A stretch of 10,229 nt of DNA. Source: an uncultured Clostridia bacterium. GTDB lineage: Bacteria; Bacillota; Clostridia; Oscillospirales; Acutalibacteraceae. The translations under genes were made by a program, and so were the position numbers. Under the pieces are notes generated by a model. The model made no database searches and was not told where the DNA came from. It saw only the letters and a program-made list of their open reading frames with translations. The stretch covers positions 1 to 10,229 of the forward strand of contig CALFTO010000060.1 of the NCBI GenBank assembly GCA_937916195.1, read 5' to 3'. Shown here piece after piece: positions 5,556-10,229 of this stretch; the stretch's first letter is position 1; each line of letters opens with the position of its first letter.

Positions 5556-7259
5556 TTATGCTGACTTTTCTGTAGGTTTCGCAATATAACCTATTGCTAC
5601 TCCCTGACGGGTATCTGTTGTGAAGCATGGCTCATCATTCTCGGGTATTTCAAGATAGCCTACGAAGTTATAGTGAATTACAACTCTCTGTGTCTTGTTT
5701 TTACCCTTGCCCTCTGCTTCATAAACATCAATGTGGTCAACGAGCTCGTGAATGAGTGGTGCCGTGATTGTATCCATATCAAGAAACTTTCGTACCGCAC
5801 AGATAAACATATCCTTGCTGTGCTGAACCGTCTGTATATTTGCAACCTTTTCTCTCAGGTTAAATATCTTGACCTTCAGTTCTGCTCGTTCAACCTCGTA
5901 CTTGTGGGACATGTGGGTAAACCATTCATCCGTAACCTTGCCCGTTGCATTGTCCTCATACAGCTTCTCATAAAGAGAAGCAACTGTCTGTTGACGGACT
6001 ATGGCTTTCTGCAGTTCACCCTCAAGGAATTTCTTCTCGTCATAAAAATCTTTGTTCGATTTCTTTTCGAGGATTTCAACAAGTAACGGCTCATCCATCT
6101 GAAGCATTATTGCAAGGCGTTTCAGCTCATAAATGACTATCTGTTCAAGAGCATCTGCACGGATATAGTGTCTTGCCTGACAAGTACCACGTGTATCCTT
6201 TACATAATTACCACAACTGAAATAATGAATTTCCTTGTTGACGGTATTAGTGTGATACCTCATATTACTGCCGCAATCTGCACAGCGTATAAGACCGCTG
6301 AAAATGTGCTTTCTTGCATTTTCTTTTTTAGGTGCTCTGCGTTTTGTCCTTGCCACAAGCTTTTGTACTGTTTCCCAAGTATCACGGTCAATGATGGGCT
6401 CGTGAACATCCTTGAAGATTTTCCAATTCTCTACGGGATTATCAATACGTGTTTTGTTCTTGAAGTTTTTTGAATAGGTTTTGAAGTTGATAACATCACC
6501 GCAGTATTCTTGCTGAGCTAAAATCTTCTGTATGGTTGTTTTGCACCACTTGTACGGATTGGGTTGAGTCTTTTTACCTGCACGGTTCAAGCCTTTGCTT
6601 TGCCAATATGCCATTGGAGTAAGCACTTGTCTATTCTGTAATTCTCTTGCAATAGCCTCATTACCCATACCCTCAAGACACATTCTGTAAATGTCCTTTA
6701 CAACCTCTGCAGCTTCAGGGTCAATTATCCATTTCTTTTTATTTTCAGGACTTTTCATATACCCGTAAGGTGGCTGTGATAAAGGCTCTCCCATATTACC
6801 TCTGATTCTGTGTGCGGAGCGAACTTTTCTTGAAATATCTCTCGCATACATTTCATTCATAACATTCTTGAAAGGTGCGATTTCATTTTCACCCTCATCA
6901 CTGTCAACCATATCATTAACAGCGATAAACCTTACGTTATGCTCGGGAAAGAAACTGTCGGTGTAATGACCTACCGTAACATAATCTCTACCCAAACGAG
7001 AAAGGTCTTTCACCATAACAACAGAGATATATCCCATATCAATATCATCAAGAAGCTCCTGAAATCCCGGTCTGTTAAAGTTGGTACCTGTGAAACCGTC
7101 ATCAACATAAAATTTAGTGTTTGTTAAACCTAATTCTTTTGCCTTTTGTGCCAGCATTTTCTTTTGGTTGCCTATTGAATTACTCTCTGTCTCTGTGCCG
7201 TCTTCTCTTGATAATCGGCAGTAGATAGCAGTAATTCCGATATTTGATTTAGACTGCAT
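5556..7259 (-). CDS. Large serine recombinase, TndX/TnpX-like integrase
   Basis: A 567-residue site-specific recombinase that would excise and integrate the element through a Ser-DNA intermediate. The resolvase domain (about 8-155) begins AIYCRLSREDG with nucleophile Ser17 and carries the arginine motif DLSRLGRD (85-92). A recombinase domain follows, with PPYGY (163-167) and IARELQ, then a zinc ribbon with Cys326, Cys329, Cys349 and Cys360, a coiled coil (about 395-480) and a C-terminal region like the DUF4368 tail of this group. The chosen ATG overlaps the stop of the upstream gene as TAATG and has AAGGAGG 4 bases before it; a frame-open ATG 27 bases earlier does not. It is the last gene of the operon. 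All key residues are present, so it looks active. Confidence 0.95.
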   Translation of the reverse strand: MQSKSNIGITAIYCRLSREDGTETESNSIGNQKKMLAQKAKELGLTNTKFYVDDGFTGTNFNRPGFQELLDDIDMGYISVVMVKDLSRLGRDYVTVGHYTDSFFPEHNVRFIAVNDMVDSDEGENEIAPFKNVMNEMYARDISRKVRSAHRIRGNMGEPLSQPPYGYMKSPENKKKWIIDPEAAEVVKDIYRMCLEGMGNEAIARELQNRQVLTPMAYWQSKGLNRAGKKTQPNPYKWCKTTIQKILAQQEYCGDVINFKTYSKNFKNKTRIDNPVENWKIFKDVHEPIIDRDTWETVQKLVARTKRRAPKKENARKHIFSGLIRCADCGSNMRYHTNTVNKEIHYFSCGNYVKDTRGTCQARHYIRADALEQIVIYELKRLAIMLQMDEPLLVEILEKKSNKDFYDEKKFLEGELQKAIVRQQTVASLYEKLYEDNATGKVTDEWFTHMSHKYEVERAELKVKIFNLREKVANIQTVQHSKDMFICAVRKFLDMDTITAPLIHELVDHIDVYEAEGKGKNKTQRVVIHYNFVGYLEIPENDEPCFTTDTRQGVAIGYIAKPTEKSA

Positions 7260-7495
7260 TAGTCCTCCTTCCCGGCAGTCAAACATAAATATTCTGCTTT
7301 AATTGTATTTTCATCATCTTCGTTTGTCAAATGTGCAAAATCACTGCCAACATATTTTTGTGCTTTATCGCTTATAGTGTTTTCAATCTTGCAAATATTA
7401 ACGGGTGCAAATCTTGAAGAAACCTTGTAGCAGACAACATTAATTACATATTCGCTGTCGCACCCAAGACCGTAAAAACTTTTAATTTCCTTCAT
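7259..7495 (-). CDS. Small hypothetical protein of the element operon
   Basis: A 78-residue protein I do not recognise: a mix of short strands and charged segments with four cysteines (12, 22, 35, 71), no membrane helix and no signal peptide. It starts MKEIKSFYGLGCDSEYVINV and ends in an acidic stretch followed by LCLTAGKED. The ATG is preceded by GAGGTGA 6 bases upstream. Its start overlaps the parB stop as TAATG, and its own stop overlaps the recombinase start the same way, so it is translated in step with the recombinase. This placement suggests a helper for recombination, such as a directionality factor, but that is only a guess from position. Confidence 0.75.
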   Translation of the reverse strand: MKEIKSFYGLGCDSEYVINVVCYKVSSRFAPVNICKIENTISDKAQKYVGSDFAHLTNEDDENTIKAEYLCLTAGKED

Positions 7496-8322
7496 TATCT
7501 GTCACCTCTGTCTTTCTTCCTTTGAAGATGCTTTCCGTAATACTCCACAGCCTTTACGAGAAAATCCTCTTTTTCTTTTATTGTCGCAGAAGGCTTTAAA
7601 TATTTACCGATTTTATCTTCGGGAATTTTTACCATCTGCACCTGATTGGGTTTAGGCTGTTTCATAATGCCAATAATTTCCTCTGTATTAAGATTTCCTT
7701 CCTGTGACAGCTTTTTCAGCTTCTGCGCCTGTGAAAGTGAGGGTGTGCAAAGGTCTTTGTTTATTACATCAAGTAACGCCTTTTGCTCTGTTTTTGTAAG
7801 ATACGAAAGCTCAACAGCAGGACCAAACGCAATTTTCCCATCATCCACCATAGAAAGAAGCTTTGAAATCAAATTGGTAAGGCGGATATACCTTTTCACC
7901 TGAGATGCACTGTCGGTTTCGGAAACTTCGTCTGCAGCCAACTTCGGTCCGACTTGGTCCGAAGTTAAATCCGTGCGTTTACCTTGCTTTTTCAAAGCAT
8001 CCATTTTCATCTTGTAAGCAAAGGCTTTTTCCGAGGGCAGAATATGCTCTCGATGCAGATTACTGTCAACAAGGATAATGTCTGCTTCTTCCTTTGTGAT
8101 ATCTAAAACTACCACCGGCACCTCTGTCAGCTTAAGCCTTGTTGCTGCAAGGAAACGTCTGTGTCCTGATATGATTTCATACACATCAGCCTTATCGTCC
8201 TTTCGTACCATAAGAGGCTGTATGATACCGTTTTCACGGATACTATCTTCCAACGGCTTCATATCTTCCTCACGGCACTTGTACGGATTCTTAAAATTGG
8301 GAACAATACTGTTCATAGGCAT
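7495..8322 (-). CDS. ParB/Spo0J-family protein (N-terminus frameshifted)
   Basis: A 275-residue ParB-family protein of the kind carried by clostridial integrative elements, where it is thought to help keep or regulate the element. The N-terminal ParB domain (about 1-95) has RENGIIQPLMVR (29-40), the nucleotide-binding box as SGHRRFLAATR in place of the usual GERR, and DSNLHRE (86-92). A DNA-binding helix-turn-helix region follows at about 138-175 (SASQVKRYIRLTNL). The ATG at 8322 has no ribosome binding site, and the family's N-terminal arm is encoded just upstream in the same frame without any start codon. The original start appears to be the ATG at 8411, now out of frame by one base. Expression from 8322 may rely on reinitiation after the leader ORF. 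No ParA is present. Confidence 0.85.
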   Translation of the reverse strand: MPMNSIVPNFKNPYKCREEDMKPLEDSIRENGIIQPLMVRKDDKADVYEIISGHRRFLAATRLKLTEVPVVVLDITKEEADIILVDSNLHREHILPSEKAFAYKMKMDALKKQGKRTDLTSDQVGPKLAADEVSETDSASQVKRYIRLTNLISKLLSMVDDGKIAFGPAVELSYLTKTEQKALLDVINKDLCTPSLSQAQKLKKLSQEGNLNTEEIIGIMKQPKPNQVQMVKIPEDKIGKYLKPSATIKEKEDFLVKAVEYYGKHLQRKKDRGDR

Positions 8323-8324
8323 CT

Positions 8325-8411
8325 TTATGATTTCTGTTGTCTTAGGCTTTGCTGCCTCTGTTTCTTCTGTTTTCTCAAACAGGGTGTTAATAAATTTTCT
8401 TCTTTATTCAT
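8325..8411 (-). pseudogene. Frameshifted original start of parB (28-codon leader ORF)
   Basis: The ATG at 8411 overlaps the stop of the upstream gene as ATGA and has AAGGAG 6 bases before it, the expected layout for the next cistron. It opens a 28-codon frame that stops with TAA only 2 bases before the ATG at 8322. In the parB frame the same stretch encodes RRKFINTLFEKTEETEAA and then KPKTTEIIK, running straight into parB. Adding one A to the A-run near 8403-8405 would give ATG AAT AAA AGA AGA and restore one open frame from 8411. So a single-base deletion, a sequencing error or a coupling arrangement separates parB from its native start. Confidence 0.7.
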
Positions 8412-8746
8412 TTAATTCTCCTTTTCATTCTTGTGATAAAAATACAATCTTCAATTAGATTCTCTGTACACTCAACCGCATCAGCTGTCTGCTTAATCTC
8501 CTTGCCGATTGGTAAATCTGATAAGCCGTAATTTCTGAAAAGATTGTTTAAGGTGCTTGCAATTCCACGGAGCTTCAGAATAACCTCCATACATTCAGGC
8601 TTTCTGTCTTCCTGAATCGGGTAGCCGAGAATAATATCTCTCAGCACCTGTTCCTTTGTAAAAAAGCTACGCTCTGTCAAACGACTGATTTTGTTATACT
8701 GCTCTTCACTTACTCTAACTGCGATTCTTCTTGCTCTTGTACGCAC
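8408..8746 (-). CDS. mobC: MobC-like relaxosome accessory protein
   Basis: A 112-residue protein with an N-terminal ribbon-helix-helix: a basic strand (RTRARRIAVRVS) followed by EEQYNKISRLTERSFFTKEQVLRDIIL. The segment KLRGIASTLNNLFRNYG (58-74) matches the MobC pattern in which a conserved helix with LNNL follows the RHH domain. MobC proteins bind near oriT and help the relaxase open and nick the DNA for conjugative transfer. The start is a GTG with AAAGGAGGTG 5 bases upstream; an ATG start is not available nearby. It overlaps the preceding RHH gene by 37 bases, and its stop overlaps the original parB ATG as ATGA. No relaxase gene is nearby. Confidence 0.78.
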   Translation of the reverse strand: MRTRARRIAVRVSEEQYNKISRLTERSFFTKEQVLRDIILGYPIQEDRKPECMEVILKLRGIASTLNNLFRNYGLSDLPIGKEIKQTADAVECTENLIEDCIFITRMKRRIK

Positions 8747-9060
8747 TGTGCCACCTCCTTTGCTTTTATGATTTTAGGCATAATTTCATTAGTGCTTTTA
8801 AGAACTTCACGAAGCATTACAACATCCAGCATTTTTGTTTGCCACACTCTTTTTGAGATAATACTCAGCTTGTCGCATATAGGCTCAAGCAAATTGATAT
8901 ATTTCTCATAGTCCATATCCAATGTGGGCTTCATTTTTGCATTATCAATCTGATGCCTGATATACCGTGACATGCTCATATTTGCTCTTTCAGCATCCTT
9001 TGTCAGCATTTCAAATTCTTTCTCATTCAGATACAAAAATATTGTTTTTGTCAGCTTCAA
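8710..9060 (-). CDS. Ribbon-helix-helix DNA-binding protein of the mobilization module
   Basis: A 116-residue RHH-type protein: strand TKTIFLYLN, then helices KEFEMLTKDAERAN and SMSRYIRHQIDN (to about residue 40), followed by a helical region with PICDKLSIISKRVW that resembles the second half of MobC-like proteins. It probably binds the inverted repeats directly upstream as a relaxosome component, as an autorepressor, or as both. I chose the TTG at 9060: the consensus AGGAGGTG lies 6 bases before it, whereas the GTG at 9069 that opens the frame is itself part of that ribosome binding site. It is the first gene of the element operon. It differs enough from the next gene that the two are paralogues at most. 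Confidence 0.75.
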   Translation of the reverse strand: MKLTKTIFLYLNEKEFEMLTKDAERANMSMSRYIRHQIDNAKMKPTLDMDYEKYINLLEPICDKLSIISKRVWQTKMLDVVMLREVLKSTNEIMPKIIKAKEVAQCVQEQEESQLE

Positions 9061-9086
9061 TTTTTTCACCTCCTGTCTTTCGGGTT

Positions 9087-9140
9087 TTAGGGGCAGTCCC
9101 TAACAAGTGGGATTTGTATGCACAAATCCAGTGCTTGTTA
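9087..9140 (-). other. oriT-like double hairpin in the mobilization leader
   Basis: A long inverted repeat consists of TAACAAG (9101-9107) with CTTGTTA (9134-9140) outside and GGATTTGT (9110-9117) with ACAAATCC (9122-9129) inside, loop ATGC, separated by a small asymmetric internal loop. Directly next to it, sharing the TAA, is a second hairpin, TTAGGG (9087-9092)/CCCTAA (9098-9103). It is non-coding and sits right before the two relaxosome-type genes, where an oriT is usually found. The nick site cannot be fixed from sequence alone; a role as operator or leader structure is the alternative. Confidence 0.5.
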
Positions 9141-9143
9141 AGA

Positions 9144-9149
9144 CTTATA
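9144..9149 (-). promoter_or_regulatory. Possible extended -10 promoter of the element operon
   Basis: On the minus strand TATAAG preceded by TGG, an extended -10 pattern, lies about 80 bases before the first gene. There is no good -35 box at the right distance. Transcription from here would carry the hairpins at 9087-9140 in its leader. Confidence 0.4.
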
Positions 9150-9221
9150 CCACATTTTTTACTGCTTTTTCGGTTGGTTTTCTAAAGCATTTTTTCACTT
9201 CCTTTACTTAAAAATTTTGCA

Positions 9222-9259
9222 TAAAAAAATCCTCGCACTGAAACTTAAAGTACAAGGAT
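9222..9259 (-). terminator. Inward-facing terminator at right edge of the element
   Basis: On the minus strand ATCCTTGTACT (9249-9259) pairs with AGTGCGAGGAT (9229-9239) over 11 bp, two of them G-U, with a 9-base loop and then a run of seven Us. The wobble pairs form only in leftward RNA, so it stops transcription entering the element from the right. No leftward gene in this window lies upstream of it. Confidence 0.8.
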
Positions 9260-9270
9260 ATGTATTTAGG

Positions 9271-9300
9271 TTGATTTGTTTGGTGGGAGTGTGGTATAAT
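9271..9300 (+). promoter_or_regulatory. Promoter of the HD phosphohydrolase/GNAT operon
   Basis: TTGATT (9271-9276), 18 bases, then a perfect TATAAT (9295-9300) preceded by TGG, an extended -10. Transcription would start near 9307, about 44 bases before the chosen ATG. Confidence 0.75.
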
Positions 9301-9350
9301 TCAAATAACATATAAATTATGTTGAAAAAATATTAATGGTGGATAATGCT

Positions 9351-9908
9351 ATGATTGATTCAATCAAAAATAAATATCTGAGTAACAATAAAGAAGATGT
9401 TTTGAAACATGTTGAAGATGTTGCAGAGATAGCTGTCAGGTTGGCTAAAGCATATAACCTTGACGTAGAAAAAACAAAACTTGCAGCATTGCTTCACGAT
9501 ATCAGCGGAATAATGACATCACAGGAAATGTATGATTTTGCTATTTCTCGTGGATTTGAAATAGATCCTGCAGAAGAAAAATATCACGCTCTGTTACATC
9601 AAAGAGTTTCAAAAATTATTGCACAGAAAGAGTATGGTATTACAGACTCGGATATTCTGAATGCTATTGAATGCCATACAACCTTGAGAAGAAATGCAAG
9701 CTTATATGATAAGATTGTTTTTATTTCAGATAAAATTTCATGGAACCAAAAAGTTGTACCTTCATGTGATGATTTATTAAAAAGTGCGACTGTTGAATCA
9801 TTAAATGAAGCCTGCTACCTTTATATAAAATATCAGTTTGATAACAATCTATTGGTTATGCCTCATAAGTGGCTGATTGAGGCTTATGAGGATTTGAAAA
9901 AAGCATAA
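9351..9908 (+). CDS. HD-domain phosphohydrolase, YqeK-like
   Basis: A 185-residue metal-dependent HD-superfamily protein, matching YqeK in length. Metal ligands are visible: His20 (VLKHVEDVAEIA), His49-Asp50 (AALLHDISG), His83 (ALLHQRVS), His109 (IECHTT) and Asp127 (IVFISDKIS). YqeK-type enzymes hydrolyse diadenosine tetraphosphate to two ADP in the cytoplasm; whether this one does is inferred from family only. The classic yqeK gene sits between nadD and rsfS, whereas this one is in an unrelated place with a GNAT gene, so it is probably a paralogue and no symbol is given. I chose the ATG at 9351, which has GGTGG about 8 bases upstream; the ATG at 9336, adding five residues, has no ribosome binding site. 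The downstream gene follows after 18 bases. Confidence 0.85.
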   Translation: MIDSIKNKYLSNNKEDVLKHVEDVAEIAVRLAKAYNLDVEKTKLAALLHDISGIMTSQEMYDFAISRGFEIDPAEEKYHALLHQRVSKIIAQKEYGITDSDILNAIECHTTLRRNASLYDKIVFISDKISWNQKVVPSCDDLLKSATVESLNEACYLYIKYQFDNNLLVMPHKWLIEAYEDLKKA

Positions 9909-9926
9909 CCTTTTTCAGGGGGTACA

Positions 9927-10229
9927 GTGGCAAAAATGATTAAAATAGATTTAGGCGATTTTTTATTGGTTGAGCCAAGTGAGGAATATGCAGAACAAAT
10001 TGCTGAATATAAACAGGCTTTTCTGGATGCAGACTCATCAATGGATGGTTGCGGTCCTCTTCGCAGATGTGAGGATTCACTTACATATATTTCGGAGTGC
10101 AGAAAATACACATCGCCCGAAACACTTCCTGACGGGTGGGTTTTGTCAACGCAATTTTTCTACATCCGCAAGGCTGATAATCGACTTGTGGGTATGATAC
10201 AGGTGCGCCATTATTTCAATGATTGGCTT
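9927..10229 (+). CDS. GNAT-family N-acetyltransferase (3' partial)
   Basis: The first 101 codons of a protein cut by the window end. It reads AKMIKIDLGDFLLVEPSEEY at the N-terminus, then MDGCGPLRRCED, a predicted strand QFFYIRKADNRLVGMIQVRH and finally YFNDWL. This order of an MDG.G block, a Y.R..D..LVGMIQ.RH strand pair and LNDxL-like residues fits the predicted acetyltransferase group COG3981; the acetyl-CoA binding motif would lie beyond the edge. Substrate unknown. The GTG start has AGGGGG 4-5 bases upstream; an in-frame ATG at 9936 is 13 bases away and less likely. It is co-transcribed with the HD phosphohydrolase. Confidence 0.85.
   Translation, partial: MAKMIKIDLGDFLLVEPSEEYAEQIAEYKQAFLDADSSMDGCGPLRRCEDSLTYISECRKYTSPETLPDGWVLSTQFFYIRKADNRLVGMIQVRHYFNDWL

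Larger units (their letters stand above)
5501..9304 (-). mobile_element. Putative relaxase-less mobilizable integrative element
   Basis: This block holds one leftward operon of two RHH relaxosome-type proteins, a ParB-like protein, a small unknown protein and a large serine recombinase, with an oriT-like leader. Such sets are typical of clostridial integrative elements of the Tn1549/Tn5397/Tn4451 kind. No relaxase, coupling protein or cargo gene is present, so the unit is either a minimal mobilizable element that uses a helper or the remnant of a larger one. The limits given are the outer ends of a 10-base direct repeat, TATAATTCAA (5501-5510 and 9295-9304), chosen as a working hypothesis; the flanks are ordinary host genes. 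The presence of an element is well supported, its exact ends are not. Confidence 0.6.

Noticed and set aside
5673..6086. 137-codon plus-strand ORF opposite the recombinase
   Set aside because: It is antisense to a well-supported gene, shows no domain, and I identified no ribosome binding site for it.

Overview
The window looks like chromosomal DNA of a spore-forming, low-to-moderate GC Firmicute of class Clostridia, possibly a gut Oscillospirales/Ruminococcaceae relative. This rests on a clear spoVAC gene, purine-rich GGAGG ribosome binding sites before most genes, a tRNA-Leu with encoded CCA, TTGACA/TATAAT-type promoters, and a mobilization/serine-recombinase module typical of clostridial integrative elements. 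The taxonomy is inference.

Left region (1-5262), host genes. A leftward three-gene operon runs from a patatin-like phospholipase (1353-2210), through a membrane-anchored permuted NlpC/P60 (YiiX/C92-type) hydrolase overlapping it by 4 bases, to a Thr/Ser/Glu-rich lipoprotein (64-474) only 18 bases further on. Opposite it is a spoVAC gene (2345-2788) without the usual spoVAD/spoVAE partners. Next come an unrecognised 389-residue membrane protein (2821-3990) and an MscS-type mechanosensitive channel (4097-4909), both leftward and each with its own good promoter. A small rightward ORF (5026-5262) follows, whose ribosome binding site lies in an 11-bp inverted repeat. A tRNA-Leu(GAG) gene (5350-5433) with a near-perfect promoter and terminator ends the region.

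Middle region (about 5500-9300), a mobile element. One leftward, tightly overlapping operon encodes two ribbon-helix-helix (RHH) relaxosome-type proteins, a ParB-like protein, a small unknown protein and a TndX/TnpX-like large serine recombinase. The operon leader holds an oriT-like pair of hairpins. No relaxase gene is present, so the unit looks like a relaxase-less mobilizable element or a remnant of a larger one. The native start of parB seems to have been lost to a one-base deletion, leaving a 28-codon leader ORF that stops two bases before an internal ATG. Terminators at both edges of the element point inwards.

Right region (9271-10229), host genes. A promoter drives a YqeK-like HD-domain phosphohydrolase and a GNAT acetyltransferase 18 bases downstream, which runs off the window.

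The two most interesting systems are the patatin / C92 hydrolase / lipoprotein operon, a candidate envelope lipid- or wall-processing unit, and the compact relaxase-less element with its oriT-like leader and broken parB start.
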